Notes: generated from the sequence alone by a model not told the origin. 64,000 nt of DNA from JBKBII01 sp046299415 (GCA_046299415.1 JBKBII010000001.1:496001-560000); one strand, 5' to 3'. Shown: positions 9,498 to 18,771, counted from the first letter of the stretch. Numbers and translations: made by a program.

Positions 9498-11381
9498 TCA
9501 GCGGCGGACTGCGGCCAGTAGCGCATCAAACGTCTGATTACTGATCGAAATGACCTGCGCTGCGGCCTGATACGCTTGCTGGAAGCGCAACAGATTGGCG
9601 GCCTCTTCGTCGAGATTCACACCCGAAATTTCTTCACGCTGCGCCCGAGCCGAGTCAAGCAAACCCGCTGTCGCGTCTCTAGCGACCTGCGCGGCCCGCG
9701 TGCGTGTTGCCACCCCAGTGACCAGGCCGTTGTAGGCATCGCCAAAGCTGGCCTGCCCGCCATTGGTCAAGCGTTCGAGTTGACGTTCGGCCAACGCCGC
9801 AAAGTTTCGACTATCGCCCGGAAAACCCACATTTGACCCCACTGTAAACCGATCGCCCGCCGCGGGTGTGCCTTGAATCTCCAGCCGCCAGCCGTTCGCT
9901 TCGATCACCGTTCGACCGCTGGGATCGAGTGGCACTGACACGGCACCAACAACAAAATTGATACCATCGAACTCAACGTCTGCCGGCGCCAGCAAATTGG
10001 GATCATTCACATCGATCGCACCGACACGTGCCACTGAGGCTTCGCCGGTGTTATCAGGGTCGAGCGCCACCCGCACGGCTGCGGCGGCCGCAATTCGTTC
10101 CGGGGCGACCGTTAGAGCCTTCACACCGTCAGCAGCAAAGCGTGTCGGCTGAATCACCCAGCGATCGTTCACTGCGGCCGGTAAGCCCGTCGTATCGACG
10201 CGAATGCCGTCAGCCTCGATTGCACCACCGGGAGGCGTGGATGCGAGCACGGCGCCGCCGGGCCGCGTCAGCAATTGATAATCGGCACCATCGAAGCGCA
10301 GCTCATAATCGAGTGAACGCAGGGCCACCGTATCCTCGATCGTAACCGTAGGCAGCCCCATCGCCGAGTTATTCGGATTCGATCGCACGACAGGATCCGG
10401 CAGCTCGAACAGAGGCGGTCCAAAGTTGCCATTCAGATCGAGACCCAGCTCGTTTTGACGATTGAACGTATCCGCCAGCGCAAGGCCGATCATGCCGAGT
10501 TGGTTCTGTGCCGGATCGAGTACTTCGCTCCGAGTCGTAATCAGCGCCGCAAGCTCGCCACCCGACAAGAAGCGCGTCACATTGACAACCCGACCCGACG
10601 ACGCGTTGACGAAACCGACATCGACGTTCAACGGATCACCCGTCAAAGGGCGAGCGACCAGCTGCGACGCCTGCCCACCGAGTACCAGAGGCTGACCGTT
10701 GCCGATGAATACATTCAGCGATCCGTCTTCTTGGCGAGCGGTGCTCACGTCCACTTTCTCCGCCAGCTTGCGGATCAACGCATCACGTTGGTCAAGCAGG
10801 TCATTCGGCGGACGACCACGCCCCTCAGCGACGACGATGTCCCGATTCAGACGCGCAATACCCTCCGAGAACGCATTGATCTCGTCGATGCTGGCGCCGA
10901 TCTGGCCGTTGAGCACTGCGCGCTGCTCATCGAGGCGCTCGTTGACCGCGGCCAGCTGGCGTGCGAAGGACTCGATTTCCGCGAGCAGCACCTCACGTGG
11001 CGCAGACTGTGTCGGATCGTTGGCAATGTCCTGAACAGCATTGAACAAACGATCGATCGCGGGCGCTAGGCCCGTTGATGGATCAGCCAGTAGACGATCG
11101 AGACGCTCAGCCAGACCTGCACGCACCCGAGCGCCGGCGGCATTCGACGTCGAGTTACGCAGTTGAGCGTCGACAAAATCATCCTGAATACGCCGGACGG
11201 TCGTAACCTCGACACCCGTCCCGAGGTATCCGCTCCCAAAAAACTCCGGGCGCCGAGCTTCGAGTTCAACACGCTGACGCGAATAGTCTTCATTGCCAAC
11301 ATTGGCCACGTTTTGAGAAGTCGTCGCCAAGGCTCGCTGATACGTCAACAACGCCGAAACGCCAATACCGAAAGTGCTCAT
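9498..11381 (-). CDS. flgK: Flagellar hook-associated protein 1
   Basis: 627 residues. FlgK caps the hook and joins it to FlgL. The N-terminus has the axial-protein signature (TTSQNVANVGNEDYSRQRVEL) followed by GYLGTGVEVTTVRRIQD. The C-terminus SGVNLDEEAANLLRFQQAYQAAAQVISISNQTFDALLAAVR is the matching coiled-coil assembly helix. The length is normal for pseudomonad-type FlgK with an extra variable domain. The ATG has AGGGG about 8 bases upstream and overlaps the stop of the preceding 65-codon ORF by four bases (ATGA at 11378-11381), which suggests coupled translation. Confidence 0.96.
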   Translation of the reverse strand: MSTFGIGVSALLTYQRALATTSQNVANVGNEDYSRQRVELEARRPEFFGSGYLGTGVEVTTVRRIQDDFVDAQLRNSTSNAAGARVRAGLAERLDRLLADPSTGLAPAIDRLFNAVQDIANDPTQSAPREVLLAEIESFARQLAAVNERLDEQRAVLNGQIGASIDEINAFSEGIARLNRDIVVAEGRGRPPNDLLDQRDALIRKLAEKVDVSTARQEDGSLNVFIGNGQPLVLGGQASQLVARPLTGDPLNVDVGFVNASSGRVVNVTRFLSGGELAALITTRSEVLDPAQNQLGMIGLALADTFNRQNELGLDLNGNFGPPLFELPDPVVRSNPNNSAMGLPTVTIEDTVALRSLDYELRFDGADYQLLTRPGGAVLASTPPGGAIEADGIRVDTTGLPAAVNDRWVIQPTRFAADGVKALTVAPERIAAAAAVRVALDPDNTGEASVARVGAIDVNDPNLLAPADVEFDGINFVVGAVSVPLDPSGRTVIEANGWRLEIQGTPAAGDRFTVGSNVGFPGDSRNFAALAERQLERLTNGGQASFGDAYNGLVTGVATRTRAAQVARDATAGLLDSARAQREEISGVNLDEEAANLLRFQQAYQAAAQVISISNQTFDALLAAVRR

Positions 11382-11575
11382 CGCCGAACCCCTACACCGT
11401 GTTGCTCAACTCCGCTTCGACCGCTCGGCTCAACGCCCCGCTTTACAGCTCGACCTGACTCGCTTTGGCCTGATTCATCGCTAAAGCGCGGATAGTCAGC
11501 AACGGCATTGTCAACGGCGATCACACCCTGGACTTGAACGCCGCGAGAGTTCGGGTCGAAGTGAACACTGCTCAT
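11378..11575 (-). CDS. Small uncharacterised ORF tiled between flgJ and flgK
   Basis: 65 codons. The start ATG overlaps the flgJ stop by four bases (ATGA, 11572-11575) and its own TGA overlaps the flgK ATG by four bases (11378-11381). An AGGGG lies about 9 bases before the ATG. The product starts MSSVHFDPNSRGVQVQ, is hydrophilic and rich in Ser, Gly, Val and Arg, and has no signal peptide, Cys or membrane segment. I recognise no family. The double stop/start overlap argues that it is translated within the flgJ-flgK mRNA, at least to hand ribosomes to flgK. The alternative is a chance ORF in a 190-base spacer. Confidence 0.5.
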   Translation of the reverse strand: MSSVHFDPNSRGVQVQGVIAVDNAVADYPRFSDESGQSESGRAVKRGVEPSGRSGVEQHGVGVRR

Positions 11576-12903
11576 GATCGACGCCCCTGACCAAGCCCGG
11601 GGAAACCTGGTTCTGTCGATTCCGCCAATAACTGCTGAACACGATCGCGAATCGACAGCACCTTGTCCGCGTAGGCTGGATCGGTGGCATACCCCGCATG
11701 ATGAATCCCACGAATGAAGCGTTCACCGTCGCCCGCCTTCAGCGCGTCGCGATAGCGCGGATTGGTCCGTAGAAAATCGACGTAATCGCGGAACGAATGT
11801 TCGGGTGAGGCATAAGCGCGAAAGCGGGCCGTCTCGCGCTGAACCACGCCATCCCGAACCTCAAACGTCCCGTTCGTAACAGCCGCTCCGTTCCAGCCGC
11901 CGTGCGCCTTGATACCGAAGAGATTGAAGCTCGACCGACCGCCACCGCTCGGCAATCTTTGGCCCCAGCCTGTTTCCAGCGCACTCTGTGCCAAAAGAGT
12001 CGCGGCATCAACGCCGAGCGCCGCCGCCGCCCGCTCGGCATAAGGCCGTAGACTCGTGACGAACTCGTCTGGCCCCGATGGCGGCCATGCAATCGTGCCG
12101 CGACGAGTCGCAGTGGACGTCCTCACCTCCTCTCCAACCGATTTCAAAGGATTGGCGCCAACGGTCTGCGACGGATCGTTCTGATCAGCACGAATTTCGA
12201 CAGCCAATCGAGTCAAGGATCGAAGATCTGCGCGCCGTTCAGGCAGGCGCAACTCTCGTGACGATCCGACGTCTTCAGGCGACAAACCGCCACGCACGGC
12301 AGGCGAGCCAGCCGAAGCAGACGACAGACCTGAGTCCTGGCCGGCAAACCGTGCGCCGTAGCGAGCGTCAAGCACCATTCCCGACCACTGACCCCAAAAC
12401 TCGGAACCAGTCGAAACCGCTGAAGTCCGCCCGGACAGCGATGCAGTCATCCCAGAAGACAGGGACGTGCCCGTTGATTCCGGCAACATTCGCGGCGACG
12501 GTCCGCCCGAACGTCCTGACTCTGACGAAACAGGGGCGCTCGTCCCGCCCTCACCCAAAAGCTGCCTCACCATCATGTCCCGCAGGCCAAGTCCGCCCTG
12601 AGCCGCGAAATTTCGTGCAGATTCCTCATCTAGAAGGGATTGATAGGTCTCTGTTGCCTGCGAATCAAACAAGCCGGATGTCTGTTGAGCGCTGCGCATC
12701 GTTTTCAGCATCTGCCCGATGAGCAAAGCTTCAAACTCCTGAGCCGCGGCCTCGATTGTAGCCATGCGTTTGTCAACTCTGGCACCGCTCACACCGTTTT
12801 GTGCGGCGTCCCTCCGAAGCGCCGCAAGACCTGCCGGATCGGCCGCGAGCCCATTCGCGGCGCGCCGATTCGACAGACCCTGGGGTATGGATTCGTCAAG
12901 CAT
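11572..12903 (-). CDS. flgJ: FlgJ, rod-cap and peptidoglycan hydrolase
   Basis: 443 residues. The ATG at 12903 (MLDESIPQG) is preferred because GGAGG lies at 12908-12912; a TTG twelve bases upstream would overlap that site. FlgJ caps the growing rod and locally digests peptidoglycan. The N-terminal rod-cap domain shows MATIEAAAQEFEALLIGQMLKTMR and GGLGLRDMMVRQLL. The C-terminal glucosaminidase domain shows AATLLAQSALETGWGQRL, with the family's catalytic Glu in ALETGWG, then FNLFGIKAHGGWNG and FRAYASPEHSFRDYVDFL. Both activities are therefore present, as in most gammaproteobacteria. The Ser/Gly/Pro-rich linker of about 150 residues is much longer than usual (E. coli FlgJ is 313 residues). It follows flgI and overlaps orf65. 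Confidence 0.94.
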   Translation of the reverse strand: MLDESIPQGLSNRRAANGLAADPAGLAALRRDAAQNGVSGARVDKRMATIEAAAQEFEALLIGQMLKTMRSAQQTSGLFDSQATETYQSLLDEESARNFAAQGGLGLRDMMVRQLLGEGGTSAPVSSESGRSGGPSPRMLPESTGTSLSSGMTASLSGRTSAVSTGSEFWGQWSGMVLDARYGARFAGQDSGLSSASAGSPAVRGGLSPEDVGSSRELRLPERRADLRSLTRLAVEIRADQNDPSQTVGANPLKSVGEEVRTSTATRRGTIAWPPSGPDEFVTSLRPYAERAAAALGVDAATLLAQSALETGWGQRLPSGGGRSSFNLFGIKAHGGWNGAAVTNGTFEVRDGVVQRETARFRAYASPEHSFRDYVDFLRTNPRYRDALKAGDGERFIRGIHHAGYATDPAYADKVLSIRDRVQQLLAESTEPGFPGLGQGRRS

Positions 12904-12973
12904 TTCAACCTCCAAGGCCGTGGACGCCGGGCGCGCGCGTCGCGCTGATACGCGCCACGAGCCCCCTCCCCAC

Positions 12974-14236
12974 CTAGATCACGATGAGTTCGGCGCGCAA
13001 CGCACCGGCTTCTCGCAGCGCCTCGAGAATTGCGACCAGGTCGCCGGGTGCGGCGCCGACGTTGTTCACCGCACGAACGATCTCATCGAGAGTCGTGCCA
13101 GGATCGAACAAAAACATGCGGTTATCGTCTTGCGCAACGTCGATATCCGTCTCCGGCACGACCACCGTCTCGCCACCCGCGAGCGGAGCGGGCTGCTCGA
13201 CGCGCGCCCCCTCTGTGATCGTGACCGTCAACGAACCGTGTGACACGGCTGCCGGGGTCACACGTACCGTATTTGAAATCACCACCGTGCCGGTACGTGA
13301 GTTAATGATCACGCGCGCCGGAGGCTCTGCTGTCGCGACAGTCAGGTTCTCGAGCACCGACAGAAATCCGACGCGCTGGCCAGGATCCTGTGGCCCGCGA
13401 ACGCGCACCGTGCTCGCGTCAACCGGAGCGGCCATACCGGGGCCAAAGCTCGCATTGATCGACTCAGACATGCGCTGTGCCGTCGTAAAGTCGGGTCTGT
13501 TCAGGTTCAGTCGGATATCGCCGCCACTGGCAAAGGCCGTTGGCACCTCACGCTCGACCGTCGCGCCATTCGGAATTCGCCCCACGCTCGGGACATTGAT
13601 CGAGATACGCGATCCGTCATTACCCTCGACACCGAGGCCGCCGACCACCAAATTGCCCTGCGCGACCGCGTAGATCTGACCGTCGGCACCTCGCAACGGC
13701 GCCATCAACAGCGTTCCCCCGCGCAAACTACCCGCGTTGCCAATCGAAGAGACTGTGACGTCGATTCTCGTTCCCGGCTTGGAAAATGGTGGCAACTCAG
13801 CGGTGATCGTTACGGCCGCAGCATTGCGTAACTGGGGATTGACATTCGGTGGGATCGTCACGCCCAGCTGCTCGAGCATGTTGCGTAAACTCTGAACCGT
13901 AAAAGGCGCTTGCGTCGTTTGATCGCCCGTTCCATCAAGGCCGACCACCAAGCCGTAACCCACCAGCTGGTTGCTGCGTACACCGTCGACCGACGCGATG
14001 TCCTTGATCCGCTCCTGAGCCACCAGCACACCGGAGAACAGAGCCGCGACACCCAACACAACACCCATCGCAAAGGCCGACAAGCGCATCGGCCCTGCAA
14101 CCCCTTGCTGCTGACCCGATCGACTCGTCGGCACCTCGGCCGATGAACTCTTGCCCAACCGCGGCTGCGAATGACCCGCACCCCAAAGCGCTCCCAAGAG
14201 CACGGAAATCAGACTGAACCAAGTGAACGACGGCAT
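12974..14236 (-). CDS. flgI: Flagellar P-ring protein FlgI
   Basis: The mature part is standard FlgI, the periplasmic P-ring around the rod: RIKDIASVDGVRSNQLVGYGLVVGL, GDQTTQAPFTVQSLRNML, and a C-terminal VNNVGAAPGDLVAILEALREAGALRAELIVI. The start is unclear. The ATG at 14236 has a good CAGGAG 8 bases upstream and gives 420 residues, with a hydrophobic segment (FTWFSLISVLLGALWG) followed by about 28 polar residues before a second, normal-looking signal peptide. An ATG at 14089 (MRLSAFAMGVVLG) gives a standard 371-residue precursor but has poorer ribosome-site spacing. I use 14236 for its ribosome site. A terminator and a sigma-54 site upstream make flgI the first gene of its unit. Confidence 0.93.
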   Translation of the reverse strand: MPSFTWFSLISVLLGALWGAGHSQPRLGKSSSAEVPTSRSGQQQGVAGPMRLSAFAMGVVLGVAALFSGVLVAQERIKDIASVDGVRSNQLVGYGLVVGLDGTGDQTTQAPFTVQSLRNMLEQLGVTIPPNVNPQLRNAAAVTITAELPPFSKPGTRIDVTVSSIGNAGSLRGGTLLMAPLRGADGQIYAVAQGNLVVGGLGVEGNDGSRISINVPSVGRIPNGATVEREVPTAFASGGDIRLNLNRPDFTTAQRMSESINASFGPGMAAPVDASTVRVRGPQDPGQRVGFLSVLENLTVATAEPPARVIINSRTGTVVISNTVRVTPAAVSHGSLTVTITEGARVEQPAPLAGGETVVVPETDIDVAQDDNRMFLFDPGTTLDEIVRAVNNVGAAPGDLVAILEALREAGALRAELIVI

Positions 14237-14320
14237 ATCGACGCTCCTGCCAGGGGCTAGAGATTCTTGCGGTCGTACCGACGTCAAGTCATTGACGACT
14301 CACCGCTACACCCAGCTTCA

Positions 14321-14336
14321 TGCGAGCACCGTGCCA
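14321..14336 (-). promoter_or_regulatory. Sigma-54 promoter for flgI operon
   Basis: The minus strand reads TGGCACGGTGCTCGCA with GG-N10-GC (GG at 14335-14334, GC at 14323-14322). It matches TGGCACG-N4-TTGC except for one base of the -12 element. Transcription would start near 14310, about 75 bases before the ATG at 14236. It sits just downstream of the flgH-side terminator. Confidence 0.7.
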
Positions 14337-14418
14337 AAAATCCCAATGACGCCCTAACTCGCCCTGCACGAACCGGACTCACCGAAGCCAAACGCGCATG
14401 TACAAAATCTGCAGACAC

Positions 14419-14441
14419 AAAAACGGCGTCAGAAGACGCCG
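14419..14441 (-). terminator. Intrinsic terminator after flgH
   Basis: On the minus strand a perfect 7-bp stem CGGCGTC/GACGCCG with a four-base loop (14424-14441) is followed by five T (14423-14419). It ends the transcript arriving from flgH, whose stop is about 340 bases earlier, before the flgI promoter. Confidence 0.7.
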
Positions 14442-14777
14442 CTCGAAAATCCTCCACGCTGCATTCAATAGTCGATTCGATCGGGCCCAGCACTCACACC
14501 GATCAATCACAACCCGAATGAAATCGATGAGAGCGCCTGTTGACGTTGAAAACCGACAGCGTGGCCGAACTCATTCGCGCCCAAACGGTCTGGATCCAGC
14601 CGTTCCGATCGACTCAATCGAGAACTCTTAGTAATGTTAATAAAGCGTCCGACGACGCCAATCGCCGGCTTTCCAGACTGAGTTGATTGCTAGACGTGAT
14701 ATTCAAATCTTGCCAACATTGGAAATCGTGCCGCGAAAGCCTTGGATTGATGCGATGCCTTCATCGCATGACCACAA
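14442..14777. other. flgH-flgI spacer, no gene seen
   Basis: This stretch lies between the flgH stop and the terminator. Neither strand shows a convincing ORF with a ribosome site. It would be the 3' untranslated part of the flgH transcript. Confidence 0.5.
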
Positions 14778-15500
14778 TCAAAAAGGCCAAATCGGACTAT
14801 TGAAAAATCGCGTCAGCCAACCCTGAGAATTCGCATCAGCTAACGCCCCGGTGCCCCCATAGAACACCTGAGCATCTGCGATCTGTGTCGACACCACCCG
14901 ATTATTAGGACCGACATCGGCAGGGCGAACGATGCCGCGCAAGCGAATATACTCCTCGCCCTGATTCAAACCCAACCACTTCTCACCCTGCACGACCATA
15001 TTGCCATTCGGCAAAACCTCGGCGACTGTCACGGTGATCTCACCGCTGAGCTGATTGCTCTGGGTACTGTCGCCGGCCCCTGTAAAGCCACGCTCCCCCG
15101 CGATGTTGACGCCAGTGTCAAAACCCCGCCCGAAGATATTGACGTTGCCCAGACCCACTTCCGACTCCTTGGACGTCGAAGTGTTCGCGCTTTTGCGAGC
15201 CTGAGTGCGCTCGTTGAGTACCACCGTCAAGGTGTCGCCGACTCGGCGAGCTTTGGGATCCTCAAACAACATTCGAGCATTCGCCGCCTGGAAGATTGAG
15301 CCGTTGGTCTGCGTCGACAACGCGGCAGGCGCCGGCATCACCGGTGTAAAAGCCGCGTTGTCACCTGGTCTCGGCGGATTCGTCGCGTTGCAACCTGCCA
15401 GTCCCAAAGACAACACGGCGACGTGGATCAAAGCCAAACGACCGCCTGACCAAAAAGAACAACGCAGTGCTGAGTGAAACCGAAAGGTCTGTTCAATCAT
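14778..15500 (-). CDS. flgH: Flagellar L-ring lipoprotein FlgH
   Basis: 240 residues. FlgH forms the outer-membrane L-ring. The leader ends in a lipobox (LAGC, Cys 37), preceded by a fairly long n-region. Family motifs are GSIFQAANARMLFEDPKARRVGDTLTVVLNE, KWLGLNQGEEYIRLRGIVRP and the closing GWLTRFFNSPIWPF. The ATG comes 5 bases after the flgG stop, so the two are probably translationally coupled. It is the last gene of the flgEFGH unit and is followed by an intrinsic terminator. Confidence 0.96.
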   Translation of the reverse strand: MIEQTFRFHSALRCSFWSGGRLALIHVAVLSLGLAGCNATNPPRPGDNAAFTPVMPAPAALSTQTNGSIFQAANARMLFEDPKARRVGDTLTVVLNERTQARKSANTSTSKESEVGLGNVNIFGRGFDTGVNIAGERGFTGAGDSTQSNQLSGEITVTVAEVLPNGNMVVQGEKWLGLNQGEEYIRLRGIVRPADVGPNNRVVSTQIADAQVFYGGTGALADANSQGWLTRFFNSPIWPF

Positions 15501-15505
15501 GGCCG

Positions 15506-16297
15506 TTACCGCCCGATGGTCTGGTTCACGAACTGCAGCATCGCATCGGCCGTCGCGATCGCTTTTGAATTGACTTCAAAAGCGCGCTGCGACTCGATCA
15601 TATTGACCAACTCCTCAGCGATATTGACGTTGGACGTCTCCAAGGCACCCTGCAATACCGTGCCCAGGCCGTTGTCCCCAGGATTGGCCTGAACCGCCAC
15701 ACCCGAAGCACCGCTCTCGATAAACAGGTTCTCGCCGATCGGCTGCAGTCCCGCCGGATTGATGAAGTCAGCCAACTGAATCGCGCCCAGCTCGACGGGC
15801 TGCGCCTGTCCGGGCAACTGCGCGGAAACCGTGCCGTCCCGGCCGATATGAATTGACAACGTATCCTCTGGAATCACCAACCCGGGTTGCAGCGGGTAGC
15901 CGTTGGACATCACCACCTCGCCGTCAGCATTGATCTGAAACGAGCCGTCTCGGGTGTAACCCAAGTCGCCATTCGGCAACTGGATCTGAAAAAAACCGCG
16001 CCCCTCAATGGCGATGTCGAGCGCATTATCGGTCTGAATGATGTTGCCCTGGGTAAAAGACTTTTCGGTCGCGACCGTCCGCACACCGGTACCCAACATC
16101 AAGCCAGACGGCAGCTGATTCTCCTGCGTCGCCTGCGCACCAGGCTGACGAATCGTTTGATAGACGAGGTCCTCGAACACCGCCCGACCTTTTTTGAAGC
16201 CCGTCGTATTGACGTTCGCCAAGTTGTTCGAGACGACGGTCAGGCGCGTTTGCTGCGCGTCCATACCGGTTTTAGCAACCCAAAGTGCCTGATTCAT
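15506..16297 (-). CDS. flgG: Flagellar distal rod protein FlgG
   Basis: 263 residues, matching the usual length of about 260. FlgG builds the distal rod. The N-terminal axial signature is MNQALWVAKTGMDAQQTRL followed by VVSNNLANVNTTGFKKGRAVFED; the C-terminal VNIAEELVNMIESQRAFEVNSKAIATADAMLQFVNQ is the matching helix. The central TGVRTVATEKSFTQGNI and EGRGFFQIQLPNGDLGYTRDGSF are conserved. A 179-base gap with no clear promoter separates it from flgF. Confidence 0.97.
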   Translation of the reverse strand: MNQALWVAKTGMDAQQTRLTVVSNNLANVNTTGFKKGRAVFEDLVYQTIRQPGAQATQENQLPSGLMLGTGVRTVATEKSFTQGNIIQTDNALDIAIEGRGFFQIQLPNGDLGYTRDGSFQINADGEVVMSNGYPLQPGLVIPEDTLSIHIGRDGTVSAQLPGQAQPVELGAIQLADFINPAGLQPIGENLFIESGASGVAVQANPGDNGLGTVLQGALETSNVNIAEELVNMIESQRAFEVNSKAIATADAMLQFVNQTIGR

Positions 16298-16476
16298 CGC
16301 TCAATACTCCCGCGCATCATACTTTTCTGATTCGAACGACTTTGGAGTGACTCGACTGTGCCCCCGGACGATCGCCGGATGCCAGGGTCAAAACCGTTCG
16401 CTGGTCTTCTGATCGATCGAAAACCTTGACGACTCCTCGCTTTCCAAAACGTCCGTGATCCATCACTGACCCCTTA

Positions 16477-17220
16477 CTAACTCTGACCCAACAAGCGCGT
16501 CGTCTGGCGCTCGAGCTGATCAGCCGTATCCATCAGCTTGACCTGCGTTTCGAAATGTCGGGATAGCTCAATCATCCGCGTCAACGCCGCCACCGTATTG
16601 ACATTCGAGCCCTCGAGGTACCCCTGATTCACCCTCACCAGTGCATCGTTCTCAAATTCCACATCTTCATCGACTCCGCGAATCAAACCATCCTCACCGC
16701 GAATCAACTGCTCCGGCTCTGGATTGACCAGACGCAACCGATCAACCGCCACCAATTGATTGGGCGCGCCGCCCGCCGGAACGATCGAGATCGTCCCATC
16801 GCGCCCGATCAATAAAGACTCGAACGGCGGCAAGGCGATCGCTCCGGCCTCGCCGAGTACCGGAAAGCCTCGCTCGTTTCGCAACTGGCCAAACGGATCA
16901 AGCTGAAACTGCCCCGACCGCGTATACGCCTCGCGTCCGTCCGGGCCGAGGACCGCGAAAAAGCCACGGTCATCGATCGCAAAGTCCAACTCGTTACCCG
17001 TCGAGATCAATGGTCCCGCAGAGAAGTCTGTGCCTGGCGTGCGCGTCTGAACGTAATCGCGAGAATCAAACACCGGACCGCGTACCTCAGCGGTCACTGC
17101 GTCGGTCAACGCTGCACGGAACCCAGTTGTTGAGGCATTGGCCAAGTTGTGATTGTTGAGTGTCTGCGCATAAGCCGTCTCCTTCGCGCCCGACATCGCG
17201 AGATACAACATGCGATCCAT
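16477..17220 (-). CDS. flgF: Flagellar proximal rod protein FlgF
   Basis: 247 residues, normal for the family. FlgF is a proximal rod subunit. Signature: MDRMLYLAMSGAKETAYAQ, NNHNLANASTTGFRAAL, then DDRGFFAVLGPDGREAYTRSGQF and C-terminal NVNTVAALTRMIELSRHFETQVKLMDTADQLERQTTRLL. A strong GGGAGGG ribosome site precedes the ATG. It follows flgE by 101 bases. Confidence 0.96.
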   Translation of the reverse strand: MDRMLYLAMSGAKETAYAQTLNNHNLANASTTGFRAALTDAVTAEVRGPVFDSRDYVQTRTPGTDFSAGPLISTGNELDFAIDDRGFFAVLGPDGREAYTRSGQFQLDPFGQLRNERGFPVLGEAGAIALPPFESLLIGRDGTISIVPAGGAPNQLVAVDRLRLVNPEPEQLIRGEDGLIRGVDEDVEFENDALVRVNQGYLEGSNVNTVAALTRMIELSRHFETQVKLMDTADQLERQTTRLLGQS

Positions 17221-17321
17221 CGATCATCCCTCCCGCCCGATGTGCATCGACGATCATTCAGCCCCTAAAATCAAACACGTCGTTACAACAAAGGGGCCTC
17301 ACGACTTATGAAAGCCACTCA

Positions 17322-18557
17322 TTACCGAATATTTATAATTGTCTGAGTCACCTGATCGGCTGCCGAGATCACCTGGGCGTTCGCCTGGAAATTTCTCTGC
17401 GCCGTAATCAATCGCACCAATTCCTGTGCAATATCAACATTCGATGCTTCAAGTGCAGCCGATTGAATCAAGCCAAGATCCGACGATCCTGGCTGGCCAA
17501 AGCGTGGCTCACCTGCCGCGAACGCCTCAGCCCAATTGTTATCACCAAGCTGCTGCAAACCCTGAGGGTTAGTAAAATTCGCCAGCGCGACTTGACCAAG
17601 AATCTGGGATTGACCGTTGGTGAATCGTGCGAAGACGACACCCGTCTGATCAACATCGATTCCGGACAGGCTACCTGTGGTGAAGCCATCCTGTTGCAGA
17701 TCATTGACGGAATAACGCGAGCCGAACTGCGTGGTGCCACGAAAATCGATCGAGAACTCGAGTTCAGCCGCGCCGTTATCAGGATCCAGAACAGCCAGAT
17801 CAAAGGTAAAGTCAACGGGTGTCGTCGGATCATCAAGCAAGCCGTTTTCGTCAAAGGTCAGTGCCTGAGTACCCACCAACTCACCCTCGATGCCAATATT
17901 CACTTCCCACTCGAGTGGATCCGCCCCCTTCACATAAAAGAGCGTCAGATTGCGTGGTGTTCCTAGAGAATCAAAAATTGTCAAAGACGTTGAAAAGTTA
18001 TAAGTCTCGGGATCTTCGAGATCGAACGGCGCGACTTCAGGCTCAACCGCATCAGACCTTAAATTGACCAACGCCTCGATGGCACTGGTCGCACGCGGCG
18101 GGCCTTCACCCTGTTGCAACCTGATATCGTTGAGCTGCCCAGTGTTGAAACGTGGATTCCGAGTGTCCGGCGTGATCGGTGAAAAGCCCTGCAATCGTTG
18201 ATTTTCGGAGTTCACGATAAAACCTTCGCGATCCACCTGAAACGCCCCCGCGCGGGTATAAACCCGATTACCACGGTCATTCAGGATGAAAAAACCGTCG
18301 CCACTGACCGCGAGATCCAGGCCGTTCTGCGTGAACTCGATGTTTCCTTGGCTAAACTGTTGGGTCACCGCCTGCAATTTGACGCCCGAGCCAATCGCAC
18401 GCTTTGACACGCCGCCGCGAGTGAAGGCGTAGACATCGGCAAACTCGGCACGTGAGTTCTTGAAACCCGTCGTTGCGGAGTTGGCGATATTGTGTCCGGT
18501 CACCCGAAGGTCGGCTGACGCAGCGTTAAGACCACTCAAACCAATACGAAACGGCAT
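17322..18557 (-). CDS. flgE: Flagellar hook protein FlgE
   Basis: 411 residues, close to the enteric 402. FlgE polymerises into the hook. Signature: MPFRIGLSGLNAASADLRVTGHNIANSATTGFKNSR at the N-terminus, GDGFFILNDRGNRVYTRAGAF, and C-terminal ASNVDIAQELVRLITAQRNFQANAQVISAADQVTQTIINIR. It begins its own unit: an excellent sigma-54 promoter lies about 200 bases upstream in the 240-base gap after flgD. The leader of roughly 190 bases is long and contains no recognisable ORF. Confidence 0.97.
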   Translation of the reverse strand: MPFRIGLSGLNAASADLRVTGHNIANSATTGFKNSRAEFADVYAFTRGGVSKRAIGSGVKLQAVTQQFSQGNIEFTQNGLDLAVSGDGFFILNDRGNRVYTRAGAFQVDREGFIVNSENQRLQGFSPITPDTRNPRFNTGQLNDIRLQQGEGPPRATSAIEALVNLRSDAVEPEVAPFDLEDPETYNFSTSLTIFDSLGTPRNLTLFYVKGADPLEWEVNIGIEGELVGTQALTFDENGLLDDPTTPVDFTFDLAVLDPDNGAAELEFSIDFRGTTQFGSRYSVNDLQQDGFTTGSLSGIDVDQTGVVFARFTNGQSQILGQVALANFTNPQGLQQLGDNNWAEAFAAGEPRFGQPGSSDLGLIQSAALEASNVDIAQELVRLITAQRNFQANAQVISAADQVTQTIINIR

Positions 18558-18755
18558 CGTCGTGCTCCTTTATCAATCCTTACGTCGTTGTTGAACGGTG
18601 CAACGCCGATCAATCAATATCTCGTTCGAAAGCCTGTTCGCAGGGTCGCGGGCCGGGGCCGCACATTTTCCATCAGTGCAAAGACCCCATCATCGCGGTT
18701 CATAACGAATTGAACGCCTGACTCTGAGATCACCAGACCTCTCACCAGTCAAAAA

Positions 18756-18771
18756 AGCAATCCACGTGCCA
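18756..18771 (-). promoter_or_regulatory. Sigma-54 promoter for flgE
   Basis: The minus strand reads TGGCACGTGGATTGCT, a perfect match to the -24/-12 consensus (GG at 18770-18769, ten bases, GC at 18758-18757), followed by a T-rich stretch. Transcription would start near 18745, leaving a leader of about 190 bases before flgE. Confidence 0.85.

Noticed and set aside
17261..17297. GCCCCT...AGGGGC repeat in the flgE-flgF gap as a terminator
   Set aside because: Loop of about 25 bases, short stem and no T-run; flgE and flgF are expected to be co-transcribed.
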